Assembly (NCBI RefSeq): GCF_000182565.1
Contig: NW_015971541.1
Coordinates: 247,799-311,798 of the forward strand
Length of the DNA: 64,000 nucleotides
Direction: 5' to 3'
Origin: Spizellomyces punctatus DAOM BR117
Taxonomy: Eukaryota > Chytridiomycota > Chytridiomycetes > Spizellomycetales > Spizellomycetaceae
The notes beneath the pieces are model-generated. The model did no database searches, was not told where the DNA came from, and saw nothing but the letters and a program-made list of their open reading frames with translations. A program made the position numbers and the translations under genes. The number at the start of each line of letters is the position of its first letter. Positions within the stretch are counted from its first letter, which is position 1. Positions 1 through 14,000 of the stretch are shown here, in pieces.

Positions 1-612
1 TCGTCTTGGTGCAGCTCACTGGAGGTGTTGGGCATATTTGGATAACGGTTGAAATTGGTGTTGGCTGCTGCTGGTGAGGACTTTTTGGCCGGTAACTGGG
101 GGCGCTGGTGGCTGGCAGGTCTTAAAAGTGTTGTGTTCTGATCAAGTCTCCTAGCGCGACAACACATGCGATAGCGCGACCGCTACGCTATTTTGTGAAC
201 GTCCAAGGAAGCTCAAAAGTGTGAAAAACGCTCTAAATCTTTGGAATTTGGTTCTTCCGTTCTGAAGATGAGAGGCGTGGAAGGTTGAGGAAAGCCGCCC
301 CTCCCTTTAAACACTTGTTCCCCAAATCCTACTCCAAAAAGCCCTTTTGCGTTTAACGCCAAGTCATGCTGGTTACCTTTTACCCTGTTGCCCCAACTTG
401 AAGGGTTTTTAGGAAAGCGCGTCGTGTTGCGCGCCGCGACCGGGCGTTTGGCAAACTGACTTTTTACCAGTTTTTGAATGTTTGTAAAAACTGCCACAAC
501 AGCAGTTGATAGGATGCATGCAAAAAGAAGCTGGGTATTTATTCGTATTTACAGCTTTACAGCGGATATGTCTATTCTTTACATTTAGCGACCAAGAAAA
601 TGAGACAAAGCT
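1..612. other. Left-edge non-coding stretch
   Basis: I see no supportable gene here. The one longer open frame (213-497, minus) has no recognisable domain and composition unlike the neighbouring exons. The stretch probably holds the 3' flank of the zinc-finger gene that ends at 613, plus intergenic sequence. Confidence 0.5.
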
Positions 613-2707
613 CTAGTCATCCGTTAGATCAATAAAATCCATGGGTGATATGTTACTCCCAGTGATGGCTGAAGAGTGAGCCGAATCCTCATCCATTGAC
701 TCCTCTTCCGACTCTGAGTAGATTTCAATCACCTGGTTCTCCTCTTCTGTGTCACCCTCACTGTCTTCTTCTTCCTCCTCCTCATCATCCTCCTTTTCAC
801 TGCATTCGCCACTCTCTACCTCATCAGAGTTGGCAGTTGAATGCGATTGTACATCGTCCTCCATATCACTCTCATCAGAGGTGTCCTCCTCTTCATCTGT
901 TAGTTCTTCCATAACATCTACTGAGAAATCAGGACGAATAGGTAGTTGCATCAATTCTTCATCCTCCTTCTCCTCTTCTGCATGCTGTTGCATTCTAGAC
1001 CAGTTGCCGTCTTTCGCGTCAGCACGTCGCTCCCGATCATCTTTCGGTTTTGCTTTATGAGGAAGATGGCACTTTTTATTTTTGCATTTCCCCTCCGCAA
1101 AATCTGGGCACTGGTAAACATGCCGATTCTTGCACTGATCACCAGCCTCACAGAAACCCTCAAGCGCAAAATCGCGACAGATAGCAGCATCGGGACTTAG
1201 CTTGACATGCAGGTACGGACAATTCTCGTTCCTACAGCGTCCACGCTCAAAATGCAGACAGGTGGGCATATTGTGCATATTTGGGCTGTGGGAAAGTTTG
1301 CAGGACTCCACATCACATTGGCCTTTTAAAAAGGCGGGGCAGACTGCCAATCGTTCAGGCACGTGAGCGAAGCGACAGTACAGACCTTTGTCGCATCGAC
1401 CTATAGTGCCCGGAAATGCAACTTTAGAAACGCGAAAGGGTACAGTCATGTGGACCCTTACCAAAGCGATAGAATTGGCAGTATTTCGGCTTCCGTAGAA
1501 TCTTATTTCTGTTATGCATCGCCTTTGTACCTTCCCTGTAATAGTAATCTTAGTGACCAAGCTGAAATTCTTACAGTAAATGCCCGGCACAAACTTGAGA
1601 GAGGGAGGCGTTTTGTTTGATAATACGAGATTTCCTGTTTTGCTTCGCACGAAAGACAGTCCATTTAGGACCACACGCTTTGGGGTTTTCTTCTGTGGCG
1701 TAATCTCTGCATTTTAAGCATCGCACGTTGCTGATCGGTAAACCGTTCTCGGACAGCGAATCGCATGCATATACCTGTCTTGCGTATAAGTTTCCTCCCC
1801 GATGCATCCCGGATAAAAGCAACCCCGTTGATGTTTACAGTTTTTCGCCGTGGCGTTGCTAGATCTAGCATGCCAAATCAACACACACTTGCTGCTCGAC
1901 GCTGCAAATGACCGCTGTACCTCGTTTCGCATTGGCTGCTACTAGTTTACTACCATCGGCGCTCTTACTGTACTGCATTCCATCCACGATGATGAGCGTC
2001 TTATTTGCGGATCTCGAGTATGTCTTTTTCGACAGTTTCTTTGATCTGACGCAAACATGACATGAGCTTGACCAATCTGAAGTCCACACACAAGGAGCTT
2101 CACGTACCGGATAGGTGTCGGTGGTTTTGGAGGCCTTGGCTTGCTAAGTGGCGCTAGAGCAGCCGAGTTAGAATATCAGGTGGCTATATCGAAAATAACG
2201 ACAGTCCCCCTTGGTCCTATCCATGTATGGCACCATTAACGAGGAGCACTACCTACCACTCCCAACCCGCACAAGCTTATTGCCCGTTTTTACAAAAGCC
2301 GTGGACGGATCGTTGGCTTCGTTTTGCGGCTGACCCGATGGCATATCAAGAGGCAATGAAGATGACCTCGGTATATTGACTAGCGTCCGGTGACGAGATG
2401 GCTTATACGCTTTGCTGGCAGGCACATGCTTGGAGTTGGTAACTGATGTGGACGGAAGGGGAGCGTTGGTTGCCTTGTTGACAAGAGTGAGGTTGTGGCT
2501 CCGTTGGAAAGGCCGCTTCTGATATGGATGGAATGTCCGTCCATGGTATTGTGCACTCGAGCTTAAACGAGGCTGACGATTCAGTGCACCTGTAGTAATA
2601 AGTCAGTGAAATTTATGCCTGGTGTGGACGGTTGTGTAGGAGAGAACATCACCTGACAAAAGTGCAATCTGCTTCAAAATCTCGTCATTGTCGGCCATTG
2701 CTGTCAT
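613..2707 (-). CDS. ZC3H3: ZC3H3-like protein with five CCCH zinc fingers
   Basis: Eight exons join in frame: 2653-2707, 2257-2589, 2108-2153, 1921-2045, 1775-1858, 1595-1706, 1462-1535 and 613-1400, with introns of 59-103 bases. The C-terminal half carries five tandem C-x7/8-C-x4/5-C-x3-H fingers; the first reads CQFYRFGRCDKGLYCRFAH and is itself split by an intron. Ahead of them are repeated short motifs of the type GNKLVRVG, SKLVAAN, RKLIRKT and SFVRSKTGNLVL, which recur in the ZC3H3/smicl family. The tail is very acidic (Glu/Asp/Ser runs). Family knowledge: ZC3H3 works with the poly(A) machinery in mRNA polyadenylation and nuclear export. The start is either 2707 or the in-frame ATG at 2698. 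I am confident of the family because the finger number and the N-terminal motifs agree; a role in export is inference. Confidence 0.85.
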
Positions 2708-2922
2708 CTGCAGGGACAGAGGGTGAGATAAAATGCACTCAGTCCAGGTTATTCTTTCTGATTCTATCCAAAAGGCGGTAGTAAGTAAAACAAGAGATGA
2801 AAACCAGAACTGCACAAAGGCCAGTGGGAAGTCTCAACAGCTCGGGGCTAAACTACTCGATTATTTCTTTTTGACGACGCGTCTGTCTGCGTAAGCTCCT
2901 TCAAACTAGGCAGCCAGAGGAC

Positions 2923-5737
2923 ATGGAGGTGGAGAAACCAGACCGGAAGAAGCGGAAAGTTCAAGGAAGCAAAGCGACAAACGGTGATGGGGTCTCTGTA
3001 TATTCTACGAATCAATTTGCAGCGCTGCGCACTCTCAAAAAAGTACGGCGCCCTGCGGGATCTGAACTTTTAAGTACTGGTCCTCCACGGCTGGAACCCA
3101 CACCTTCTACTGGTTCGACGATAAGCGAACTGTCGTCTTTACCGTCTGATAGAGATGAGATACGGGAGACCAGCGCTCCTACTACGATACTGTCAGGAGG
3201 GTCCGGACAACGGGGGAGGAAGAGACAAGTTGAGGAGAGGAAATGGGAGACGCACTTTCCGGATATGAATGCTGTCTCTTCATTCCAGCCGTCCGTGGGA
3301 AACGTAGTGTCTAATAACTCCAATCTCTGTGTGGTTGCACTGAAGCCTGAGGAGGTATTGTTTATTTCAGTCCTTCATAATTTGTGCGGTTCCGCAAGCT
3401 TATAAGGCGCCACTGTAGACCATATGCTTCCAAGGCATGGTACTTGCGACTCCGATCAGTGGGTGTTTATCTGTGTTCGGTCATCGATTGGTTGCAAGCA
3501 CAGCATGGAAAGACATTGCGACCAGCAAAACGAAAGCCAACCGAAGCTCCTTGCCTCCGCTCGCTTTCTACCCATGCTTTTCTCCAAAGTCCCAAAGCCT
3601 GTTGGTGTTGAAAGCCGATGCATTGCCCGATAGTAACACATCCTCCACTCCGGTCAAAGACTTACCAGCGATACAGCTTGCAGACAGAACAATATCACAA
3701 GCGATTCTGGATCTTGTAATACAACTGAAAACAAGAGCCGATCCTAGTGTGACCATCATTGCGCTTCAAAGTATGACATACAGCAATTTGCAAGGTATCG
3801 AGGGATGCATGCCACTTTTAAAAGGCTTGCTCAAGGATGAAGTCAATGGGGTAAGCGCCGAAATATATGATTTCTTGACCGTCATGAACTCTCGCTGATG
3901 ATTGCGTCGAAGAACTTTTCGATCGGTATCCCAGGTTTCTATCCGGTATGATTTTTATGAGATTTTGTTCATGGAATGTGCCAATCAAGCTTATCATCTG
4001 TTCCCAGATCTTTAATCCTATACCAAACGTCACAGCCTTGTCGATACCGCATCAGTGGAGTGACGTCGCAACGTCGATAGCGTCTTATGTTGATCCGGGA
4101 CAGCGTAAAGTCATTTGTATTGTGGGAAGCAAAAATATGGGCAAGTCGACACTTGCTCGATATCTTATCAATCGGCTACTGAACTGGTGAGCAGATTTAG
4201 GTTGTTCGAATTGAATGGGTTATGTTATTAAATTCCGATCGTAGCTATCAGGAAGTTGCGTTTCTAGAATGCGATATCGGACAACCCGAATTTACATCTA
4301 CAGGACTCGCGTCGTTGAATGTAGTAACAGCTCCTTTATTAGGTACGCCACTATGGAATAATGTTCGGATAGCTTCATGTGTATTCTAATGAGTATGATC
4401 CTCCTCAACATAACCAGGTCCCCCGTTCACGCACCTTCAACCTCCGCGTCGAAGCTTCTATCTCGGTGCGACATCAGCGAAGCACGATCCTGACTATTAT
4501 CTAGAATGTCTACATGAGCTCTACAATGAGTATGAGAATACCATTGCAGGTACCAATAGCGGTAACATGGTTCCACTCGTCATCAACACCCACGGATGGA
4601 TAAAAGGTTAGTGTATGGAAAACGTGTCACATGGTCCAGCATCTTGTCCAACCATTCGCGACATAGGAATGGGGGTCGATCTCCTGGTCCATTTCTTAGC
4701 GCGAGTTCGGCCGACCAACATCCTTCAAATGTCCGTTCCCAATAACACTCCCCAAAGTTCATCGAAGAACCTAAACGTTGATTTGGCTGACGTTTTGTCG
4801 AACATGATCGGGAACCAAACAAACGTCTGTGTAACCCAAGTGCCAGCTATTGACGATAGTGCAGCAAGGTAGGTGCTGTCCCATGTTAATCAGAGTCAAA
4901 GGAAGCCTGACAGTGGCTGCAGAGCGAAGTTTGGCGCAAGCGACCACCGTGCGCTGGGTCTCTTGTCATATTTCTACCAAACTCTCGGTCATCCAGCTGC
5001 TTTGGCCCTGTCTGAGACCAAGCAGCCTCATTGGTGGAGTTTCCACGAGGCAATAACAGCAAGGGTACCATACCAAGTTCCCTTCAAATCTTTGAAGATT
5101 CGCTTCATGCACGGCGAGGTGCCATTTAGTCAGACATTTCATGCACTCAATGGTTGCGTGGTAGCACTTGTCATTGACCAAACGGCGTACGAGACACCCC
5201 AAAATGTATCATCTACCGTAGAGATATCAGACGAAGACGTGAGTCCGCAAGGGTTGCACATCAATTCATCTCTCGCTTTGCTGACATGGAATGCGCGGGT
5301 TCTGCACGATAGGTATACCATGAAGCTGCTAAATCCTTACGCATCGTACCGTCGCAGATTCCACTCATTCCTGCATCGCATAATTGCGTCGGACTTGGCC
5401 TGGTACGCAGCATCGACATCGAAACCGGTGTTTTTTACATTGTGACAGGCCCGATTCCACCGAAACAGCTTGCTGAAGTCAATATGCTGGTGCGCGGGGC
5501 GGCAATGGAAATACCTGTCAACTTGGTTACTGCTGGATACGAGGTAAGGCAACGCATTAGATGACCTCATGCAATAACACGCACTGAACATTATGCTGCT
5601 GCTAATAGAACAGTCGCGCCCATCTGCCATATACAACGCACTTGGCCTCAGAAGGAATCGGCTCCCTTGCATGGCGGACGCGCCATAATCTACTGCGACG
5701 ACGACGACCTCCTGGTGGAGGTACTCCAGTTTCATAA
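2923..5737 (+). CDS. GRC3: Polynucleotide 5'-hydroxyl kinase GRC3/NOL9
   Basis: This is a multi-exon gene for a nuclear/nucleolar RNA kinase. Exon 1 is 2923-3354; exon 2 starts at 3419. A lysine-rich N-terminus (DRKKRKV, possible nuclear signal) is followed by the GRC3 N-terminal domain (LATPISGCLSVFG, PVFSP-like FYPCFSPKSQSLLVL). The kinase domain has the P-loop GSKNMGKST, then a Walker B-like LECDIGQPEFTSTG, and PPFTHLQPPRRSFYLGATS. The C-terminus ends with HNLLRRRRPPGGGTPVS. In the family the enzyme phosphorylates 5'-OH RNA ends, in yeast with Las1 during ITS2 removal from pre-rRNA. Some middle splice sites (3830-4080) are less certain. The downstream gene MED22 is convergent, about 150 bases away. 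Confidence 0.9.
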
Positions 5738-5886
5738 ATAAGGATGATTATTATAATTATGCAAATGTATGTACACATCATTATATACGTAATTTTGGCA
5801 TCAAGTGCTCAGTGATGCGAAATTAGTGACCCGAAATATATATACACGTGGGTGAGAATTCATGGTTAGATCGTTGAGTGTTAGCT

Positions 5887-6470
5887 CTATCCACTCCTAC
5901 GAGATGACGGCGTATAGAGGGCATCCTCGAGATCCATCGTGACGCGATCCAGTTCATCCTTGAAATCCAGGAGCGCATTGTTACATTTCCCTTCTCGATC
6001 TTTCACCGTTAGCCAGCGAGAGTGTAGAGTCGCGTTCAGCATCTTGAAATCGTTTAGTAGAAGGACTTGTTTGAGTTCTGACGTCAACGTCAATAGTGAT
6101 TCTGCAGAGTTCACCTACGAAACGATAGGAAAATTCGTTAGCTGTTGGTCAGTCGGATCTTGAGTAACTACACCGCCATGACTAACGATATTTGCAGCCG
6201 CGCCCTCCATCAACTGTCGCTCCTGTGCAATTTTGTATTTATCTTTGGTTTCGAATTGACTCGAGTCGGTCAAGCTGCTTTGTCGTAGCTGCGGTTGTGA
6301 GGGGTAAAGTATGCTCTTCCTTTAGTGCATGCCATAAGATCGCGTATAAAAGACCACGATCTTACCGATGCAGCTTCAACCAAGTGCGTCAAGTTATCAA
6401 GGAGAACGTCAATTTCCGTGTCAAGGCGCTTGTTAAGGTCATCTTCGGTGTAAGTACTCGGTATAGCCAT
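5887..6470 (-). CDS. MED22: Mediator complex subunit 22
   Basis: Three exons encode a short helical protein. Exon 1 begins MAIPSTYTEDDLNKRLDTE and continues IDVLLDNLTHLVEAASV. Exon 2 encodes DKYKIAQERQLMEGAAANI. Exon 3 starts VNSAESLLTLTSELKQVLL and continues with LNDF and a charged helix. The pattern (N-terminal amphipathic helix, central arginine/glutamine helix, SLL-x3-SELKQ-x4-NDF block) is that of Med22/Srb6, a head-module subunit linking activators to RNA polymerase II. The stop codon is at 5887-5889. The reading frame upstream of 6470 on the minus strand stays open for part of the way but lacks family features and is probably 5' UTR, shared as a divergent promoter with MTD1 (start 6691). 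Confidence 0.88.
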
Positions 6471-6690
6471 GATGGTTGAAAGGAGTCGTGAAGGAATACG
6501 TACTGCCCCTCCAAGATCTCGTCACGTGCTCGCCATGCGATTTGCACGTTACCACGACAATAGGATCTGCGATTCTGTCTCTTGACCTGCCTTAAAAGGC
6601 GGAGATCTTTGTCGAGGATTTGCACCCCTCCGGACGGGTATTTTTCTTTGTAGACGCCCGCCAAGTCTTTTCAAAGTCAATATCAAAGTC

Positions 6691-7888
6691 ATGTCCTGCA
6701 AAGTGGTAAAAGTTTCAGACGTGGCAGCTCCGTTCATGTACGGTGTGCGAAATTATAATTTGCATTGAATACTGTTAACTGACTCTAGAATGTCTTTTAC
6801 TTGTGTTGCTCAAACAGCCAAGAGCTAAAAGATCAAATATCCAAGCTGGAGGTTAAGCCCTTGTTGGTAGCCTTCCTTGCAAACGACGACCCGGCAGCCA
6901 AGAAATACGCCGAATGGACGGAGAAGACTTGCGCGGAAACGGGCTTGCGCTTCGAGCTGAGGGAATGCCCAAGAACCGAATTGGAAGATCGCATTGTGGA
7001 AGCAAATGAGGATCCCAATGTTCATGGAATTATGGTGTATTATCCTGTATTTGGTGGGACACAGGTTGGTATTGGGTTGGTCTTGGTTCTGGCTCTTTCT
7101 TGTTTACGAACTCGACGAATATCATCAGGACGGATACATACAGAATACTGTCAGCTACCGAAAAGACGTAGAGGTACGATTGCCAACGTCTCCGTTATAC
7201 TATTCAGATTGTTGAGCTCAATCTCTATCAATTATAGGGTCTCTGCCATAAGTATCGATACAATATGTACCACAATATTCGATATCTAGACCAGCAAGAA
7301 ACCCAGAAATGTATCATCCCGTGTACACCCCTTGCCATGGTCAAAATTCTGGAACACATTGGAGTTTACAACAAAATCCTACCATACGGCAACCGACTTC
7401 ATGGTCGCATCATCACCGTCATCAACCGAAGTGAAGTTGTTGGACGACCTCTGGCGGCGCTCTTGGCTAATGATGGGGCCAGAGTGTATTCAGTCGATAT
7501 TGACGGCATCATGGAATTCCATCGTGGGGAAGGTTTGAAGCTGAAGAAGCATGAGGTCAAATACGCCAAAGTCACTGTATCGTTAACTATTCGCTCAACG
7601 CAAACTAAATGAACTTCTCTATTCCAGGTGTTTGAGACAAAAATTACTTTGGAAGAAGCTCTTAAACTCTCCGACGTAGTCATCACGGGCGTACCCAGTC
7701 CGAACTACCGCGTGGATACGTCAATCCTGAAGGATGGCGTTATCGCCATCAACTTCTCCACAGCAAAGAACTTCAATGACGATATAAAAGAAAAGGCCTC
7801 CATCTACGTGCCTTCGGTCGGAAAGGTCACTGTGGCCATGTTGGAGCGGAACTTGTTGAGATTGTACGACTATCAAACGCAATTGTAA
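6691..7888 (+). CDS. MTD1: NAD-dependent 5,10-methylenetetrahydrofolate dehydrogenase
   Basis: Cytosolic one-carbon enzyme of the monofunctional fungal Mtd1 type. Exon 1 (6691-6737) encodes MSCKVVKVSDVAAPFI; exon 2 (6818-7064) carries the N-terminal THF domain with VAFLANDDPAAKKYAEWT and HGIMVYYPVFGGTQ. A short third exon (DGYIQNTVSYRKDVE) and a fourth (GLCHKYRYN onward) lead to the NAD domain: IIPCTPLAMVKILE, VINRSEVVGRPLAALL and DVVITGVPSPNYRVD. The protein ends LLRLYDYQTQL. Every splice junction is phase-consistent, and the sequence follows yeast Mtd1 closely along its length. It shares about 220 bases of upstream sequence with divergent MED22 and is convergent with DNA2, 168 bases away. 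Confidence 0.95.
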
Positions 7889-8056
7889 ATAAACATTTAT
7901 CATATTTAATAGATTACTTTTTAATAGATTACTTTTGAAGACCTTTTCATCACTTTATCTTTTCCTTTGCTAACTTTGCCTGTATGTACAGTTCCGTGTA
8001 TGTGCAGTTTCCAAAATATGAACAAAAATCTATAAATACGGACCTCTTCCCCACCA

Positions 8057-11000
8057 TCACATCCTCGACAGTCCACAGCTATTCATAACGTTCCTCAAAA
8101 TGCCCGACTTGCCCTTTGTGGCCGCAATTATTCTATTTTTCGCAGTCGCAGCTCTCTGTTCTGGTGATCCACGTACGACCGATCGTGTATGTCGCGATTT
8201 TTGACTGGCCGAAACTTCGTCGGGGGATGGAAAGGTGTGCATAGTATGGGCTGCAGGAGGGAGTTTGATTTCCTACAAAGATGTGTCGCCCATGAGTGAG
8301 GAGAGGACCTCAATGCAGAGACAAAATGTACTTACCCATCCACTCGAATCGATTATTTGCAAAAACTCATTAAATAATGCCGTCCCTTGGAGAGTAGATT
8401 TGGATCCAAAAATAATCAGTTTCTTCTTTGCTCTGGTGAAAGCGACATTGATACGACGCCAGTCTCGAAGCAAATCTCCAACATTCTGCTTGGGATTGGA
8501 TCGCACCAGGGACACTACGACGCAGTCCTTGTCGCTGCCTTGGAATTTGTCGACGGTATGGATAGCCACATTGGTACGATGTTTGAGGAATTGTCCAATA
8601 ACTTTCAGCTGCGACCGGTAGGGAGAAATAACGCCAAGAGCTGTCTCTTCCACCCCACACGCAACTAAACACTCCACAATCTGTAATATTACAGGGTTAT
8701 AAAAGGACGAATAACCAGACTAACGGTAATGATCTGCATACATACCTGGCGCACTAGTATCGCCTCAATGTCATTTTGAACCAAGTCACCAGGCCGCGAG
8801 TCTGGCGCAGGTACCTCATCAGTATTCACGAAAACTACCCGACGGCTTATATGTGGAGATCAAGATGATTAGATTCCAAGATTTGCCTGCAAAAGACATC
8901 GGAAAGTGGAAACATACCGAGGCTCAACAATATCCCGAATCCAACAGTTTGCTCCCTGACAGCTCCGATTGGCATGAGCGTGCGGCGATGGAGATCCCGC
9001 CGCGTGCAATTGATCCAGTCCCTCCTTCATCTTCACCACGTTAAGAGCGGAATGCGCAACGGCCGGGGTCCCGCATCGGAGGCGATGGTTGTAAATAAGC
9101 GCATTGGAGAGTAACATGATATCCAAATTCATGCGATATTGGTGCTCGAGATTGACAACAGCCTCAGGGTGTGCCTCGCTGAGAATTTTAAATAACGAGG
9201 ACGCCAGTCCTGTATCTTTCGCCTCTGGGTTACGAACCTGTTTGTTCGGTTGTGATGTGTTTATCAGGCAACGTCTACGAATTCAAAGAAGGTACAACAC
9301 GTACCAATGGAGGAAGTTGATAATGATCACCAACAAGAATGAAAACATCCGCGAAGCGCAGCGGCCCGAGACACACAGGAAGAGTCAATTGCGATGCTTC
9401 GTCGACAATGCAATAGTCAAATGTACGCTTTGTGAATAGCACGCTAGAAGGGAACATTGTAAGCGAATTTAACGCGCCAAAGCATACATCATTCATCAAA
9501 CTTACTGATTGATTCCCAAGCACGTCGTTGCAACGATCTGCTTTGACATGTAAAACTTTTCGAGATCCTCAACAGAGTTGATGTCACTGCGATAGCTCGC
9601 CGTATATGGTTGGATAGCTGAGTGGATCTGCAATTTACTCACGTTCACGACTGTATACTGCACAAGCACCAGAACGCCAGAGCAAAGCTGACCTTTTGTT
9701 CATTACCCAATCGTAAGAAATCTAGACCCTCATCCCGAAGCTTGAGTAGCACGTTATCCACTGCCGTATGTGTGTAGGATGTCAGCAAGACAGTTTTTCC
9801 CCGCTTGACAAGGGTTTGTATGATGTATGCAATCGTCGTGGTCTTCCCCGTTCCAGGCATACCCAAGATAAGGGCGTAGTCCAGAGCTAATAGCAATAAA
9901 CCATGATTGGTTGATACTGGTTGAGTGACGCGTTGTTATTTGGGTACATACCGGACATAACCTTTTCTACAGCATGACGTTGGTCCATATTCAAGGTTTG
10001 ATCCAATGCAGTGCCTCCGACATCATGCTGGAACTTCGGTGCTTCCAGGTCTACGATGAGCCGTCTTCGCTTTGCGTCTCCGTCTGCTTTGAAGAGGGCG
10101 ACTAAATTTGCCCGAACCAACCCCATACCGGATGCAAATTCATCCTTGTCAATCCGATACATGGTCCGATCCTCTCGCTGGCTTGGTTCGCCCCCTGGAC
10201 AGTTGTTTTCCTTTCGAAAACCCGGCTGTCTCACTTCCATGATACCTTCAAAATCCTGGTTTTTTGATTCATCAAAGTTGTGAAGGCGATGTGGTGCCCC
10301 ACGGAGGCGTCGGTCCACTGAGACTGTTACGATGTCAGGCCGCAAATCCACCACGAACCCTATGGCCAACGCATAATGGCCGTCTTCGGTGGACACTACT
10401 ATGGGATCACCAACAGCAATATGGGAGTTCAGAAGCGACGCGGGAGGTTCTGATGCTGGTTCTGAGACAGCTCGCGAAAAGCGGTACTGTCTACGCATTG
10501 GACCTGATAAAGGTGAGTCCTTTGCAGACTCAGGGCTATCAGGAAGCAGACGCATTTGACTGAAGCACCTATAGCATCATAGATCCGCTTAGTGTCATTT
10601 GATCTGCAAATCATACATTACGATCTTCACCTCCGAAGTTTCTCTCGCTCAGTGCCCAATAATGTCCAAATTTCCTTTCGCATACGTTGCATATCACCTT
10701 CTTCCATAGTGATCAGTCGCTCCCATTTATCAAAGAATGCAATGTGGGCAGCGGTCATATGGCTCGTCCTTTTGTCAAAGAGAGAGCCTAGCCCGCTGGT
10801 ATCCGCCGTGCCATTCTCGATAGCCTGTGCGAAGATGGTAAGCAAAGGAAAACATATCAGCTCAACAATGATTTCCTACGTACTTTATGGTATGTCAAGC
10901 AATTATCAAGAGCATAGCATCGCTGGCAGGCATGTAATCTCTGAATCATGGGCGGTAGCTTCCCCCGCGAATTCAAGTAGCTTGCCATGGCATTGCGAGC

Positions 11001-14000
11001 TATTATCAGTCCCCGTACTTCATCGCGCAATGAAGGAATTTGTATCATGTCGCCGGCTTTCATATAATACAAAATACCGCTTGCAACATCAATGTCTGTT
11101 TGTTTGTACTTTTAATCGTCGAATCCAAGGTAAATTGAAAAACAGATAGACCATACCATAACGGTCAGACATCATCAATGTATACAAACTAGTCTGCGCT
11201 CGGTGCGACACGACTTTGCTGTTTCTGCCAGTTTTCAATTCAAAAGGAGCAGCCAGCGTTTTCAGTGGACCGGACCCCTGTCGCACGCGCAGCTGCACGG
11301 TAGCATCAATGTTGCCTTTGATGCCATACATGGGAGACCAGATGTTCTCTTCAATGTCCAGTACTTTGCTGATGCAAACTGTCATCTTCTGCTCTTTATC
11401 GTTACGATGCTGCTGAACGACCGCATCTGGCTGTCACAGGACAGTGGTTATCGACTATGTTACAGGTGCTCCATTCCTGTCAAACCTACCTTTGGTGTGG
11501 TACCGATGAATTTTGACGCCCACTGTTGCAGAACAGAAACTGATTCCCTCAGATGGGCCGTGGCGACAGTTTCAGTCTCACCGATACTATACAGTTCCTC
11601 AATGCTCTTCCGAACCAGTCGGTCAATCTCCTCGTTTATTCGTCTTGTCGAGAAGTCATTTTCCACCAAGCACGTCTGTAGTAAGCAGTGCAGAAGATTG
11701 CCATACACTAATGGCGGGGTTGGCTCGCCAAAGGACCGAACACGGGCTTGCAGGATAGACTTTCGCAGACAGTCAAAGCTTTCGGCAACATAAGTGGCAG
11801 ACACTAAGGTGTCCGGATGTACAATGACCAAGCTTTTCTCATTGTCCGCTATACATCGATTAAATGCAGGATCAAAAGCACCGAGGACATGAATGTAATC
11901 ACCTGGGCGTATAGTCAACATTCTGTCCGGAGCTGTCAATAACAAATGGGAGTGAAAACTTACCAACGTTCACGTCTGTGCTGTACCAATCCTCGCGCAA
12001 ATGCAGATACCGCTCGGTCGTTGTGCTTTCATCAAAGAGCCTAAGGATCTGCATGAACATGAAAAGGCATCCAGATGTAAGCAACAGTTTATGCAATGTA
12101 TGATGTAAGACCAACCTTTTCAGGACTTCGGCATCCTCCAATAGCGTAGCCGTATTCACTCCAAGAGATCTCCAGGACGAGAAAACGCATGTACTTTTGC
12201 CTGAATTGATTTCCCTGCAGATACAATAGCGGAGGGTCAGTCCCTCACGGGCAATCGCAGGTACGCTATGCTTTCGTCTACCTGACTCTTCATCGCAGGT
12301 GGTGCGGGTGGTGTACAAACGTCAGATGCACCGCGTTCACTTCCTGAGGCCTGGTCACCTGCAATCGGCAGGTTTACTGTTATCTGCTGGTTGTGCGAAC
12401 AGTATTCCTGCATCACAGCATCCAACGCCAAAGAGCACGCCATGTCATCGTCATCGTCCACAACACAAAAATAGTCTTCCTCAGATTCGAGTTTTTCCTG
12501 ACAGGTGCTACTAGAGGCGGTGAATACATCGCGGTTGCGTATTTTGACGTGCTGAAGTGTGCTCTGGTCGGGACTCTTAGCAGAGACTGCTTCGACATGG
12601 ACAACCATGCCCGAACCGGCTTTCGTGTTAGATGACATGACGGGTACAGGACGACGTCTCCCTCGTGGTCCAGATTCTCTCTCAGCGCTGACCCTTTCTG
12701 TAAGCTGAGCAACAGAGGCTGCCTCCCAAGGAGGAATATTCTCTTTATTGTCTTCACTACATAAGCTTTTCCTCTTCCGCTGGGGCAACTTTGTTGCGGA
12801 CTTCCCCACTGTCGTGGATATCTCCTTAATCTGACTTGGAACCGCCAGCTCTGGTTGCTCGCCATTCACGGAAGATCTGATTGTTTCTGTTGAGGTCGTC
12901 CGATTCGGTGAGGCACCTCTTTTCGGTTGCATATGTTCATTATGAGAATATGACACTTGATGGAGGAAAGGTTCAAGGTCATCGTGCCCGGAACTCGGTA
13001 TATTTGGCAGCGAAATCGATCGCTCAAGAGGCCGGCGTCTCCCGCTACCCGGTGACTTTGACGCTGCATTATTGGACGGGCTTCCCGGAACATCGAAACG
13101 CATATCATCAAAGACGGATTTACAACGTGCAATGAAATCTCGCAAAGCAACACGGCTTTCTACAGGGGGACTACCATCCGGCTTGTCAGCCGCAGTCCAG
13201 TGCAATGCTTTTTCTTTTCGTTGCCGCTTTCGCTCGCTGATGCGTGCAGAAGGGGAGCTTTCGATGTTGCTCAGACTAAATGATCGTTTGAAAGCCTGGC
13301 GGCTCCTTGGAGTCATTTCGACAGTGGGCGACGGTGCAAGCTCCAACCAACGTCGGTTATTGCTTTTGCTTCGGTCAGAATCCATGGATACTTGACCATT
13401 TCGTGATTTGCTGTTTGGCGTCTTCGTCTGATAGTACGACAGTCAAATGCAGAATGTCACTTCGACGCACCAACTTTCACCTACCAGAGGATTGGGCTCA
13501 CTTTTCAGCATCTTCACAAGATAAGTTACCTCTGCTTCAGGATCTACAAGGCCTCCTTCAAGGCGATCTTTGTCAGATTGAAAAACCATATAAATATTGC
13601 ATCCAGAGATCGTACCATCTTTCTCAGCAGCCTGTAGCTTATCACCGGGGGGAGATGCGAGCCAAAAAACAGTTTCTTCTTGGTCGCATTTCAGTTTGAT
13701 GCTCCCTTGGGTTAAGGAGGGTAGCTCTGACACGCTAGATGGACTTTGCTCCAGTAGTGGGACCTCAATGGCTCTGGCCGCCTCCTCTGCAGCGTGCTTT
13801 CTCGACAATGGCTTTTCAGTGGGACCGTCCAAAAAGCCAGAATCGGCTTTTTTCAATCCGTCTTTATGTTTCACTGATCGGGGAGAAGCAACGGCATCCG
13901 TGCCAGACGGGGGTGTCAATTGACGTGGCGCCATAGGCTTTGGCCGTACCGGCGACGTCTCATCACAAACTACCTGTGCCCTCTTGGACACTGTAAATAG

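Noticed and set aside
6389-6664. 91-codon minus frame upstream of MED22
   Set aside because: Overlaps the MED22 start in a different frame and is not in phase with it; likely 5' UTR.
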